Shown: piece by piece, positions 25,601-38,695 of the stretch
How positions within the stretch are numbered: position 1 is the first letter of the stretch
How the letters are laid out: every line of letters begins with the position of its first letter
NCBI RefSeq assembly: GCF_002813455.1
Contig: NZ_PHHE01000001.1
Span: 6,541,001 to 6,605,000 of the forward strand
DNA: 64,000 nt
Source of the DNA: Pseudomonas baetica
GTDB taxonomy: Bacteria > Pseudomonadota > Gammaproteobacteria > Pseudomonadales > Pseudomonadaceae
Reading direction: 5' to 3'
Translations under genes and position numbers: made by a program
The notes under the pieces: model-generated
What the model was told of the DNA's origin: nothing
Databases searched by the model: none
Seen by the model: only the letters and a program-made list of their open reading frames with translations

Positions 25601-28600
25601 CGGCGACGTCGCGCGGTATCGGGTCGACGGCAATATCGAGTACCTGGGGCGCAACGACGATCAGGTCAAAATCCGTGGTTTGCGTATCGAACTGGGTGAG
25701 ATTCAGGCGCATCTGGTGCACATCAACGGCGTGCGCGAAGCGGCAGTGCTGGCCCGCGAAGACGTGCCGGGCGATCAGCGCCTGGTGGCGTACTACAGCG
25801 GCGAACCTCTGCAGGTCGATCAGTTACGCGCCGAATTACTCAAGCATCTGCCGGACTACATGGTGCCCGCCGTGTTTGTACACCTGGACAGTTTGCCGTT
25901 GAGCCCCAACGGCAAACTGGATCGCAAGGCCTTGCCGGCGCCTGGCCAGACAGCGCTGTTGAGCCGCGAATACGAAGCCCCGATCGGTGAAGTCGAAACG
26001 GTCATTGCCGGTCTCTGGGCCGAGTTGTTGAAGGTCGAGCGGGTAGGGCGCCACGACCACTTCTTTGAACTGGGCGGGCATTCGTTGATGGCGGTCAATC
26101 TGGTTGCACGCATGCGCCGGGCCGGTCTGTCGGCAGATATTCGTGTGTTGTTTGGCCAACCGACGCTGGCCGCGTTGGCTGCCGCAGTGGGCGGTGCGCC
26201 TGAAGCCGTGGTTGCTTCGAACCTCATCCCGCGCAACTGCACGCGCATCACGCCCGATCTGCTGCCGTTGGTGGCACTGGATCAAGCGACGATCGACAGA
26301 GTCGTTGCCAGTGTTCCCGGCGGAGCCCTCAACGTTCAGGATATTTATCCGCTGGCGCCGTTGCAGACCGGCATTCTGTTCCATCACGTGTCGGCCGCTC
26401 AGGGCGATCCGTATGTCTTGCAGGCGCAGTTTGCCTTTGCCGATGAGCAACGGTTAAAGGCCTTTGTCGATGCCCTGCAAAGCGTGATCGAACGGCATGA
26501 CGTTCTGCGGACAGCGCTGTTCTGGGAGGGGCTGGAAGACCCGGTGCAAGTGGTCTGGCGTCAGGCTTCGCTTGCTTGCGAGGCGCTGGCGCTAGACGCT
26601 GATTCGGGCGATGTCCTGAGCCAGTTGCGCGCACGATTCACCGTCGACAACTACCGCATGCCGGTCACCGAAGCACCGCTGATGCGTGTGGTGCACGCTC
26701 GGGATGCGGTCAATCAACGCGTGGTGGCCTTGCTGCTGTTCCATCATCTGGTAATGGATCACGTCGCACTGGAAGTATTGCAACACGAGATGCAGGCGTT
26801 TCTGCTTGATCAGCCGCAGTGTTTGAGCAATCCGGTGCCGTACCGCAATTACGTGGCGCACACCCGTTCCGGGCTGAGTGAGCAAGAGCACGAAAAGTTC
26901 TTTCGCGAGATGCTCGGCGATATCAGTGAACCGACGTTACCGTATGGCCAGAATCTGGCGGACAAAGGCTCTTCGCCAGAAGCACCTGCGCAACAGGCGC
27001 AACTGACCCTGGAAAGCACTCTGAGCCATAGCATCCGTCAGCAGGCACGGCGTCTGGGCGTCAGCGCTGCAAGTCTGATGCACCTCGCGTGGGCGCAAGT
27101 GTTGGCGCAGTTGTCAGGGCGCGAAGCCGTGGTGTTCGGCACGGTTTTGCTCGGCAGACTGCACGGTGGTGAAGGGGCTGAGCGGGCGCTCGGGGTATTC
27201 ATCAATACCCTGCCGCTGTGCATCGAACTGAATGCACACAGCGTAAAAGGCGCGGCGCTGGCGACTCATGAACGCCTCAGTCAGCTGCTGGCCCACGAAC
27301 ATGCGCAATTGGCGCAAGTGCAACAGTGCAGTGCGATGCCATCGGGCACGCCGCTGTTCAGCACATTGCTCAACTATCGTCACAGTGCACCGGCCGGCCC
27401 GGTATCGGCCGAGGTGCAAGCGGCGTGGCAGGGTATGCAATTACTTAAGGCCGAGGAGCACACCAACTATCGCCTGACCCTTAGCGTTGACGATCTCGGT
27501 GAAGATTTCAGCCTGAAGGTATTGGCCGATACCGGCATCGATGCGCAACGCATTTGCGCCTACATGCGCAGTGCGTTGAGCGTACTGCTCGATGCGCTGG
27601 AGCATACGCCGCACATGGGTTTTGACCGGTTGTCGGTCGTGCCGGCGCAAGAGCGTGAACAGTTGCTGGTGCGCTTCAATGCGACCGAGGCTGACTACCC
27701 AAGTGGGCTGACGATTGCCCAGCGTTTCGAAACGCAGGTCGCCGAACGTCCGCAGTCAGTGGCCGCGATATTTGCCGATCAGCCACTGACGTACTTGCAA
27801 CTCAATCGCCAGGCGAATGCCTTGGCGCATCACCTGATCGAACTGGGTGTTAAACCTGATGACCGCGTGGCCATCGTTGCCCGCCGTGGTCTGGACACCT
27901 TGGTCGGGTTGGTCGCCATCCTCAAGGCTGGCGCCGGCTATGTACCGGTCGATCCCGCGCACCCTGCCGAGCGGATCAGCTATTTGCTGAATGACTGCGA
28001 GCCGGTCGCGATCCTGACCCACAGCGATCTGCGCGAGCGCCTGCCGGCCTTGGCCGTGCCGACAATCGATCTCGACCTGTGCGCATGGCCGGCGCAGGCG
28101 CAGCAAAACCCCGTGGTGCCGGAGCTGAGCGCGGCGCATCTGGCCTACGTGATTTACACCTCGGGTTCGACCGGCTTGCCAAAAGGCGTGATGGTCGAGC
28201 ATCAGACGTTGTCGAATCTGGTCGACTGGCACTGCGAAACGTTCGATCTGCGCGCCGAAGGGCACACCTCAAGCCTTGCCGGATTCGGCTTCGATGCCAT
28301 GGCCTGGGAAGTCTGGCCGGCGTTGTGTGTGGGTGCGACTCTGCATCTGGCGCCGGTACACGACGGCAGCGAAGACATCGACGCGCTGCTCGACTGGTGG
28401 CGCGGGCAACCGCTGGACGTGAGTTTCCTGCCGACACCGATTGCCGAATACGCCTTCAGCCAGAATCTTGATCACCCGACGCTGCGCACGCTGCTGATCG
28501 GCGGCGACCGTTTGCGCCAGTTCAATCGCCAGCCGTCGTTCGCAGTGATCAACAACTACGGTCCGACCGAGGCCACTGTGGTCGCCACTTCGGGGCGTGT

Positions 28601-31600
28601 CGATGTCGGCGCGGCGTTGCACATCGGCAAACCGGTGGCGAACGCCTCTGTCTACGTGCTCGACGAGCAGCAGCGCCCGGTGCCGATGGGCGTCATGGGT
28701 GAGTTGTACGTTGGCGGCGCGGGGGTGGCTCGCGGTTATCTGAACCGTGCCGAGTTGACCGCCGAACGCTTCCTGCATGACCCGTTCAGCAGCGCGCCGA
28801 ATGCGCGCATGTACCGCACCGGCGATCTTGCACGCTGGCGTGACGACGGCGCCATCGACTATCTGGGGCGTAACGACGATCAGGTGAAAATCCGTGGCAT
28901 GCGCATTGAATTGGGTGAAATCGAGACCCGGCTCAGTCGGCTCCCCGGTATCAACGAAGCAGTGTTGCTGGCTCGCGAGGACGAGCCCGGTGAACCGCGA
29001 CTGGTGGCGTATTTCACCGAACAAGATGCCGTCGAACCCTTGGCAGTGGGCGAGTTGCGTGCCCAGTTGCTGACGCAACTGCCGGACTACATGGTCCCGG
29101 CAGCGTTCGTCCGGCTTGATGCCTTGCCACTGACGGCCAATGGCAAGGTCGACCGCAAAGCCTTGCCGAAGCCGGACCTTACCGCGCTGCCGGCCCGCGA
29201 ATATGCCGCGCCGCAAGGCGAGCTGGAAATCGCTCTGGCGCAGATCTGGGCCGAAGTGCTGCAGGTCGGGCAGGTCGGCCGTCACGATCACTTCTTCGAA
29301 CTCGGCGGCCATTCCCTGTTGGCGATGCGCATGGTCTCGCTGATCCGTCAGCGCCTCGGCGTCGAACTGGCATTGAGTGATCTGTTTGCCGACGCACAAT
29401 TGAGCGCCGTCGCTGAAGTATTGAACCACGCTGCACGCAGTGCGCTTGTGGACATTGTGCCGGCACCGCGTGATCAAGCGTTGCCGATGTCCTTCGCCCA
29501 ACAGCGCCTGTGGTTCCTGGCGCAGATGACGGGTGGCAACTCGGCGTACAACATTCCCCTCGGCTTGCGCCTGCGCGGCCACCTCGACGTTGATGCCCTG
29601 CAAGCGGCGCTGGCACGGATCGTTGCCCGTCACGAAACCCTGCGCAGCCGTTTCATCAGCCTCGCCGACAGCGCACACGTATCGATTGCCCCGGTCGATA
29701 GCGGTTTGCTGTTGCGCGTTGACGACCTGCGTCAACAGTTGCATGCCGAACAGACTTTGCAGACATTGATAGCGCAGGAAACCTCGACTGCTTTTGATCT
29801 GCAGAACGATCCATTGATTCGCGGACAACTGGTACGTCTGGCCGACGATCATCATGTGCTGCTGTTGACCGTGCATCACATCGTTGCCGATGGCTGGTCG
29901 ATGGGCGTGCTGACCGCTGAGTTGATGGCGTTGTATCAAGCGTTCAGCCACGGTCAGCCTGATCCGCTGCCGCCACTGACCCTGCAATACGGCGACTACG
30001 CCGTGTGGCAACGTCAGTGGCTCAGCGGTGACGTGCTGCAGCGGCAAAGCGACTACTGGCAGCAGACCCTCGACGGCGCGCCGGCCTTGTTGACCCTGCC
30101 CACCGATCGCCCGCGACCGGTACAACAGGACTATGCCGGCAGCCACGTCGAAGTGCGGTTGGACGAGCGTCTGAGTACCGGCCTCAAAGCGCTGAGCCAG
30201 CGTCACGGCGCGACCCTGTTCATGACCCTGATGAGTGCCTGGGCGATGCTGATGAGTCGCCTGTCCGGGCAATCCGATGTGGTGATCGGCGCGCCGGTGG
30301 CCAACCGCAGCCGCGCTGAAGTCGAAGGCCTGATCGGCATGTTCGTCAATACGCTGGCCGTGCGCATCGACACCTCGGGCGCACCGAGCGTCGAAGCGCT
30401 GTTGGCACAGGTCAAGGCGCGGACACTTGAGGCGCAGGCGCACCAGGATCTGCCTTTCGAGCAGGTGGTGGAAATCACCCGGCCGGTGCGCAGCCTGGCC
30501 CATAGCCCGCTGTTCCAGACCACGCTGAACTGGGACAGCAGCGTTGGCCCGCAACTGGCGTTGGGCGATTTGACCCTGGAGGGCGTTGCCGGGCCGGGCG
30601 AGGTCGCCAAGTTTGATCTGACGCTGACACTGGGTGAGGTCAACGGGGTGATTCGTGGCGCGCTGAACTACGCCACGGCATTGTTCGATGCGCCGACGAT
30701 TGTGCGTTACATCGGTTACTTCGAACGCCTGCTCGAAGCAATGATTGCCAGTGATCAAGTGGTGCTGGATAGCGTGCCGTTGCTGGCGGCGGATGAGCGT
30801 CAGCGCTTGCTCGGCGACTTCAACGCCACCGCGCGTGACTACCCGCAAACGCTGACCGTGCACGGGATTTTCCAACATCAGGCCGCCGCGCATCCCAAGG
30901 CTGTGGCGGCGGTGCATGGCGCACATTCGCTGAGCTACTTTGAGCTGAACGCTCAGGCCAACCGTCTGGCCCATCACCTGATCGCCGAAGAGGGCGTACA
31001 GCCGGGCGATCACGTGGCGATCCTGCTGCCGCGTTCGCTGGAGTTGCTGGTGGCGCAACTGGCCATTGCCAAATGCGCGGCGGCCTATGTGCCGCTGGAC
31101 ATTAATGCACCGAGCGAGCGCCAGGCGTTCATGGTCGAGGACTGTCAGGCGGTGGCGCTGTTGACCCTCAGCGGCGAAGTCATCGACTACGCCGCACCGC
31201 GTATCGACCTCGACACGCTGACCCTTAGCGGCCAGCCGACGCACAATCCAAACCTGCTGCAGTCGTCCGAGTCGCTGGCGTACATCATGTACACCTCGGG
31301 TTCCACCGGCACGCCGAAAGGGGTGATGGTGCCGCACCGGGGCATCGGCCGCTTGGTGATCAACAACGGTTACGCTGATTTCAATGCGCAGGATCGGGTG
31401 GTCTTCGCCTCGAACCCGGCATTCGATGCCAGCACCATGGACATCTGGGGGCCGTTGCTCAATGGCGGTCGTGTGGTGATCATCGACCATCAAACCTTGC
31501 TCGATTCGAATGCCTTCGGCCGCGAACTGCGTGCCAGTGGCGCGACAATCCTGTTCGTCACCACCGCGCTGTTCAACCAGTACGTGCAACTGATTCCGCA

Positions 31601-34600
31601 GGCGCTCAAGGGCTTGCGCATCCTCTTGTGTGGCGGTGAACGTAGTGATCCGGCGGCGTTCCGCCGGCTACTGGCCGAGGCTCCGGCTTTGCGCATCGTG
31701 CATTGCTACGGCCCGACCGAAACCACCACCTATGCCACCACGTTCGAAGTGCAGGAAGTGGCAGACGACGCCGAAAGCGTGCCTATTGGCGGCCCCATCG
31801 GCAACACGCAGGTGTACGTGCTCGACGCGTATCAGCAACCGGTGCCGATGGGCGTCACCGGCGAGTTGTACATCGGCGGGCAGGGCGTGGCGCTGGGTTA
31901 CTTGAACCGGCCGGATCTGACCGCCGAGAAATTCCTCCGCGATCCATTCAGCGAGACGCCGGGCGCGTTGCTCTATCGCACCGGTGACCTCGCGCGCTGG
32001 CTGGCGCCGGGGCAACTCGATTGCATCGGTCGCAACGACGATCAGGTGAAAATCCGTGGTTTCCGCATCGAGCTGGGAGAAATCGAAAACCGTTTGCTGA
32101 ACTGCCCGGGCATCAAGGAAGCAGTGGTGCTGGCGCGCCGTGACGGTCAGGACAGCCCGCGTCTGGTGGCGTACTACACGGCGCACGCGGGACTGTTGGA
32201 CAGCGCCGGACTGCACGCGCAATTGCATGCCCGTCTGCCGGAATACATGCTGCCGACGGCGTGGGTGCAGCTCGAGGTATTGCCGCTGAACAACAACGGC
32301 AAGGTTGACCGCAAGGCGCTGCCGGCACCGACTCAGGAGGCGCTGCTCAGTCGGGTCTACGAGGCACCGGCCAATCCACTGGAAGCAAGTCTGGCGCAGG
32401 TCTGGGCCGAGGTGTTGCAGGTCGAACAGGTTGGGCGCCATGACAACTTCTTCGAACTCGGCGGCCATTCATTGCTGGCCATGCGCATGCTCTCCCAGGT
32501 GCGCCAGCAATTGGATGTGGAGCTGGCACTGGCCGATCTGTTTGCCAACCCGGAACTGGCGGCAGTCGCCGAGGTGTTGAGTCAGGCCGAACGCAGCCGC
32601 TTGCCGGAGATTCTGCCGGCGCCGCGCGATCAGGCGCTGCCATTGTCGTTCGCCCAGCAACGCTTGTGGTTCCTCGCGCAGATGGACGGCGGCAACACCG
32701 CCTACAACATTCCTTTGGGCCTGCATTTGCGCGGCCGACTCGACGCTGTGGCCCTGCAACGGGCATTGGCGCGGATCGTCGCTCGTCACGAAAGCCTGCG
32801 CAGTCGTTTCGCGCAATTGAACGATGAAGCGCAGGTGCTGATTGCCCCGGTCGACACTGGCCTGCCGCTGATTGTGGAAGATTGGCGGCAACAACCGCAG
32901 ACCCACGAGGCCTTGCGCACGCTGGTCGAAACTGAAGCGCGCGGACCGTTCAATTTGCAGGACGATCCTTTGATTCGCGGTCGGGTGGTGCGTCTGGCCG
33001 ATGAGCACCATGTGCTCTTGTTGACGATGCACCACATCATCTCCGACGGCTGGTCGATGGGTGTGCTGACCCGTGAATTGATGGCGCTGTATCAAGCGTT
33101 CAGTCACGGTGAGGACGACCCGCTGCCGCCGCTGGCCCTGCAATACACCGACTACGCGGTATGGCAACGGCGCTGGCTCAGCGGCGAGGTGTTGCAGCGC
33201 CAGAGCGATTACTGGCAGCAGACCCTGGCCGGTGCCCCGGCATTGTTGAGCCTGCCAACCGACCGCCCGCGTCCGGCACAACAGGATCACCACGGCGGCA
33301 GTGTCGAGATCGTGCTTGACGCGCAGACCAGCACCGGTCTCAAGGCGTTGTGTCAGCGCCACGCAGTGACGCCATACATGGTGCTCATGAGCGCGTGGGC
33401 GATGTTGCTCGCGCGCCTGTCCGGGCAGTCCGATGTGGTCATTGGCTCGCCGGTGGCCAACCGTACCCGCGCCGAAATCGAAGGGTTGATCGGCATGTTC
33501 GTCAACACCCTTGCGCTGCGCATCGATACCTCCGGCGATCTGACCGTTGCGGCGCTGCTGGCGCGGGTCAAGGCGCAGACGTTGGCGGCACAGGCGCATC
33601 AGGATCTGCCGTTCGAACACGTGGTGGAAATCACCCGACCGCTGCGCAGCCTTTCCCACACCCCGTTGTTCCAGACCCTGGTGAGTTGGGACAGCAGCGT
33701 CGCGCCCGCCCTGGCGTTGGGCGGTCTGACGCTGGAAGGTCTGGCCGGGGAAAATCACTTTGTGAAGTTCGACCTGTCGCTGAGCCTCGGCGAAAACCCG
33801 CAAGGCATCCGTGGCGCACTGCGCTATGCCACGGCGTTGTTCGATGAGTCGACCGTGCGGCGTTTTAGCGGTTACTTGCAGCGCTTGCTGACGGCGCTGG
33901 TCACCGATGACCAAGCGGTGTTGGCGCAGGTCAATCTGCTTGCGGCGGATGAACAGCAGCGCTTGCTCGGCGATTTCAACGCGACGGCAGTTGATTGCCC
34001 GGTCGAGCAACCGATCCAGAGCCTGTTCGAAGCGCAGGTGCAGCGTCAGCCGGACGCCATCGCCGTGCAGTCGGGCGAACACAGCCTGACCTATCGCGAG
34101 CTGAATGCCCGTGCCAACCGCCTCGCGCATCACCTGCGCGAGCAGGGCGTGGGGCCGGATGCGCGGGTGGCGCTGTGCGTCGAACGCGGACTCGATCTGG
34201 TGGTGGGGCTGCTTGGCATTCTCAAGGCCGGTGGTGCCTACGTACCGCTGGATCCGGCTTATCCGGCAGAGCGCCTCGACTTTATGCTCAAGGACTGCGC
34301 GCCGGTGGCAGTGCTGGTTCACACGGCCACCCGATCGCTGTTTGCCGGGACCGACGTAGCTGTGATCGACTTTGACCAATGCAGCTGGCACGCGCAATCG
34401 GAGGGCAATCCGCAGGTGCCTGGCCTGAACCCTGCGAATCTGGCGTACATGATCTACACCTCAGGTTCGACCGGTACGCCAAAAGGCGTGATGCTGGAAC
34501 ATCGTGGCTTGTGCAATCTGATGCATTGGGGATCGCAGATCTGCCCGCCGACTCCGGAGAGCGCGTTGTTGCAGAAAGCGCCGTTCAGTTTCGATGGCTC

Positions 34601-37481
34601 GGTGTGGGAGTTCTTCTGGCCGCTGACGGCCGGTGTGCGCCTGGTGCTGGCACGGCCGGGCGGCCATCGGGAACCGGCGTATCTGGCACAACTGATTCGT
34701 CAGCAACGGATTACCGTGGTCAAGTTTGTGCCGGCGCTGTTACAGCAGTTTGTTGAACTGCAGAAGGTCAGTGAATGCACCAGCCTCACCGACATTTTCT
34801 GCGGTGGCGGCGAACTCACGGCGGCGCTGGCCGCTGCCGTGCGCCAGCACCTGCCGTGGGTGCGCCTGCATAACGTATATGGCCCGACCGAAGCCACGGT
34901 CGACAGCACGGCATGGACACTGGAACCGCACATGCCGGTGCCAACGTCGCAATTGCCGATCGGCAAAGCCATCTGCAACACGCGTCTGTATGTGCTCGAT
35001 GTGCATGACCACCCGGTGCCGTTGGGCGTCATTGGCCAGTTGCACATTGGCGGCATCGGCGTGGCGCGCGGTTACATGGGACTGCCGCAGATGCAGGCCG
35101 AGCGCTTTATCGACAGCCCGTTCGTGGCCGGTGATCGCTTGTACCGCACCGGCGATCTGGTGCGTTACCGCGCCGACGGCAACCTCGAATTCCTCGGGCG
35201 CGACGACTTCCAGGTCAAGCTGCATGGCTTGCGTCTGGAACTCGGTGAAATCGAAGCGCGGTTGATCCAGCACCCGGATGTGCGCGAGGTGGTCGTGCTG
35301 ATGCGCGACGAGCGTCTGGTCGCGTATTTCACGGTGCGCGAGGGCAGTGCAGCGCCCGCGATCGACACGCTGCGCGCGTTCATCCTCGAACAATTACCCG
35401 AGTACATGGTGCCGGGCGCGTTTGTTGTGCTTGACGCATTGCCCTTGAGTCCCAATGGCAAGATCGACCGTCAGGCGCTGCCGGCGCCGGGCATCGACGC
35501 CGTGCTCAGCCGACACTACGAAGCTCCGCAAGGCGAGGTCGAAAGCTTGCTCGCGCAGGTGTGGGGCGAGGTGCTCAAGGTCGAGCAGGTCGGCCGCCAC
35601 GACAACTTTTTCGAATTGGGCGGCCATTCGTTGCTGGCGATTCGTCTGGTCAACCTGCTGCAACGTGCGGGGCAGCAGGTGACGCTGGCGGAGCTGTTCC
35701 AGCGTCCGAGTGTCGAGTCGCTGGCGGCACTGCTCAGTCAGCGCAGCGCATTGCCCGAACATCCGGAAGGACTGGTCGTGGTGCGACCGGGCGAGGGCGG
35801 CAATGCGCTGTTCCTGATCCATGAATTCAGCGGTCGGGACGTGTATTTCCCGGCATTGGGGATGCACATCGAGGGGCAGTTTCCGATTTACGGTTTGCCC
35901 GGTGTGCCGTTGGGGCAGCCGCAACTGCATACCCTTGAATGTATGGCCACGCGGATGGTCGGGATCATCCGCTCGGTGCAGCCGCATGGGCCGTATCGTC
36001 TGGCCGGGTGGTCGTTCGGCGGCTTGCTCGCGTATGAAATCGCGCAGCAATTGCTCGGTCTCGATGAGGCCGTGGCGTTTGTCGGCCTGCTCGATACCTA
36101 CGCGCCACATCCGGCCAGCCAGGATAAAACCCGCTGGAGCGGTGAGCATCGCGACAAGCGTCAATTGCTTGAACACTGCCGCGCGCGTTCGCAGATGCGG
36201 GGGGCAGAAGGGCTGCCAGAGTTGGCCGACGTAGAGAAGCTTGAGGCTGAAGTCGAACTGATCGCCTTCGACGAGCTGTTCCAGCGCTGCTGCGAACAGC
36301 AATTGCCCGACCCGGAACTGGCCGCACTGACGCCGGCGCAGGCCTGGAGTTACTTTGATCGTGAGGCCGCTCATGGTCTGGCGCTGGCGCATTATCGGGT
36401 CAGTCCGGCCAGCCAGCCGGTGCACTTGTTCCGCGCTCAGGCACTGATGCCGGGGCAGGCACAACCGAATCCGACTCGTGGCTGGGAGAACAAGGTCGGT
36501 ACAGGTTTGCTGCGCTGCATCGATGTGCCGGGGGATCACCGCAGCATGATGAAAAACCCGGATATCCAGGCACTCGGCCAGGCTTTGAGTCAGGCCATGG
36601 CGGCGGCGCAGGTCCCGCAACCGCAGGCGTATCAGCCAGTATTGACGATCCAGAGCGGACACACCGGGCATGCGCCGATCTTCTGTGTGCCGGGGGCGGG
36701 CGACAGTGTCACCGGGTTCATTCACCTGACCGAAGCGCTCGGCCCGGAATGGCCGATCTACGGTCTGCAACCGCGCGGACTCGATGGCCACGGCGTGCCG
36801 CACAGTCAGGTGGAAGCGGCGGCGGCGTGTTACCTGCAAGCCGTTGAACAGTTGTATCCGCAAGGCCCGATGCACCTGATCGGCCATTCGTTCGGCGGTT
36901 GGGTCGCACATGCGATGGCCGCGCAGTTGCAGGCGGCCGGGCGTGAGGTGGCGTCGTTGACCCTGATCGACAGCGAATCCCCAGGCGGCAACGGCACAGC
37001 GGGTAAACCGTACACAACGACTGCCGCGCTGGAACGCTTGATCGAGACGCTGCAACTGTCCAGTGGCAAGTCGTTGGGCATCGATCCGCTGGCGTTCGCC
37101 GAGGCTGACGACACCACGCAAATGCGCCTGTTGCACGAGGGCATGGTGCGCGCCGGTGTGTTGTCTGCGCGTTCGTCAGCGCAGGCCATGCACGGCCCGG
37201 TCCGCACCTTCGCCACCGCGCTGCGCACGGTCTATCAACCGCAACGGGCCTACACCGGGCCGGTGCGGCTGGCGCTGGTCGATGACCCGACGCTGGATGC
37301 CTGGGGCAATCAGCGCGAGCAAGCGGCAATGGTCGAGGGCTGGCAACGCCAGGTTGCGGATCTGGCGGTGTGGTACGGGCCGGGCAACCACTTCACGATT
37401 CTCAAGGCACCCAATGTCTTCAGTCTCGCGGCGTGGTGGCATGACGGCCTGAAAGTGCCGGCCGGCCAAGTGTTGTCGTGA
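19623..37481 (+). CDS. Non-ribosomal peptide synthetase, modules 7-11 with tandem thioesterases
   Basis: Third synthetase, 5952 aa, GTG start overlapping the previous stop (GTGA), with GGAG about 10 bases upstream. It opens with a TubC_N-like docking domain (MNVIELLATLKTKDIQLAV). Modules by base: 7, dual C/E 19850-21250, A 21310-22760, DAWFLGNVV(K), Leu; 8, LCL-type C (SFAQQRLWFL, HHIISDG) 23060-24420, A 24470-25930, DAWQFGVVD(K), Gln; 9, dual C/E 26240-27650, A 27700-29160, DAWFLGNVV(K), Leu; 10, LCL C 29460-30800, A 30860-32320, DAMFLGCTY(K), Ile-like; 11, LCL C 32610-33970, A 34010-35480, DGWKFGVVD(K), acidic. TE1 spans 35760-36570 (GWSFGG) and TE2 36640-37440 (GHSFGG). Tandem TE domains are standard in Pseudomonas lipopeptide synthetases and would release and cyclise the chain, by analogy onto Thr3. 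The C-domain classes predict D-Ser6, L-Leu7, D-Gln8, L-Leu9, L-Ile10 and an L C-terminal residue. Confidence 0.97.
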
Positions 37482-37497
37482 ATGTTGTTTTCAATTG

Positions 37498-37520
37498 GAG
37501 CCCGGCGTTAAGCCGGGCTC
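37498..37520. terminator. Hairpin between the last synthetase and macA
   Basis: A perfect 9-bp stem (GAGCCCGGC / GCCGGGCTC) with loop GTTAA, 17 bases after the synthetase stop. No T-run follows on the plus strand, so it may only attenuate transcription or protect the mRNA 3' end before the export genes. Confidence 0.6.
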
Positions 37521-37546
37521 ACCCCTGAACGGACTTGTGGTCATTT

Positions 37547-38695
37547 ATGGAAAAGTCGAAGTTGCGCAAAGTCGGTATGGGTTTGGCGTTGGTGGTGGTA
37601 GCGGGATTGGCGTTCTACACGGTGCAGGCGCCGGCCGAGGCGCCGCAATACCTGACCGCTCCGGTTGAACGCAGTGATATTGAAAACGCGGTGCTGGCCA
37701 CCGGATTGCTCGAAGGCATCAAACAAGTGGACGTCGGTGCGCAGGTGTCTGGGCAATTGAAGTCGCTCAAGGTCAAGGTTGGCGACAAGGTGAAGAAAGG
37801 GCAGTGGCTGGCGGAAATTGATCCGCTGGTGTTGCAGAACACGCTGCGTCAGGCCCAGGTCGATGAGGAAAACCTGCAAGCGCAGAAACGCGCCACCCAG
37901 GCCCAGCTGAGGCAGACTAAAGCGATTTACGAGCGCTACAAGAACTTGCAGGACGACGCGTCGATCTCACGCCAGGATTTTGAAACCGCCGAGTCTGACT
38001 ATCAGGTGCAGCAGGCCAATCTGATGTCGCTGGATGCGCAGATCAAAAGTGCGCATATCCAGATCGACACGGCCAAGGTCAATCTGGCGTACACACGGAT
38101 TGTTGCGCCGATCGATGGCGATGTGGTCGGCGTGGTGACGCAGGAAGGGCAAACGGTCATCGCCAGCCAACTGGCGCCGGTCCTGCTGAAACTGGCGGAT
38201 CTGGACACCATGACGGTCAAGGCGCAGGTCTCCGAGGCCGATGTGATTCACATCGCCCCGGGGCAGGAGGTGTATTTCACCATTCTCGGCGAGGACAAAC
38301 GTTACTACGCGAAACTGCGCGGCACGGACCCGGCGCCACAGAACTTTCTTGAAACGCCGCCCGCCGGTACGCCGAAGCAAAGCAGCGCGGTGTTCTACAA
38401 CGCCTTGTTCGAGGTGCCGAACCCCGACCATCGTTTGCGTATATCGATGACCGCGCAGGTGCGCATTATCCTCGACACCGCCAAGTCGGTGCTGACCGTG
38501 CCGGTGGCGGCGCTCGGGCCGCGCAATGCCGATGGCAGTTTTCCGGTACGGGTGCTGGACGCCAAGGGCCACGCGCAGTCGCGCAATGTGCAGACCGGGA
38601 TCAACAACAACGTCAAGGTGCAGATCAATGAGGGGCTGGCCGAGGGGGATCGCGTCGTGATTGGTGATCCAGTGGCCAACGTGGCGGGGGCATGA
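37547..38695 (+). CDS. macA: MacA-type periplasmic adaptor of lipopeptide export system
   Basis: Membrane-fusion protein of a MacA-MacB-outer-membrane-channel tripartite exporter, 382 aa. Residues about 8-25 form one N-terminal membrane anchor, followed by the lipoyl-like half motif (VDVGAQVSGQLKSL), a coiled-coil hairpin rich in Gln, Lys and Ala, and the barrel and membrane-proximal domains. The ATG at 37547 is preferred over an in-frame TTG 12 bases earlier because MEKSKLRKVG gives the usual positively charged start before the anchor. It lies 65 bases after the synthetase operon and overlaps macB by ATGA. Equivalent pairs (PleAB, ArfDE) sit next to Pseudomonas lipopeptide synthetases, so secretion of this lipopeptide is the likely role; other MacAB substrates cannot be excluded. 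Confidence 0.93.
   Translation: MEKSKLRKVGMGLALVVVAGLAFYTVQAPAEAPQYLTAPVERSDIENAVLATGLLEGIKQVDVGAQVSGQLKSLKVKVGDKVKKGQWLAEIDPLVLQNTLRQAQVDEENLQAQKRATQAQLRQTKAIYERYKNLQDDASISRQDFETAESDYQVQQANLMSLDAQIKSAHIQIDTAKVNLAYTRIVAPIDGDVVGVVTQEGQTVIASQLAPVLLKLADLDTMTVKAQVSEADVIHIAPGQEVYFTILGEDKRYYAKLRGTDPAPQNFLETPPAGTPKQSSAVFYNALFEVPNPDHRLRISMTAQVRIILDTAKSVLTVPVAALGPRNADGSFPVRVLDAKGHAQSRNVQTGINNNVKVQINEGLAEGDRVVIGDPVANVAGA

Noticed and set aside
28269..31589. A 1106-codon minus-strand open frame inside the third synthetase
   Set aside because: Same reason: antisense shadow of C-A-T domains with no motifs of its own.
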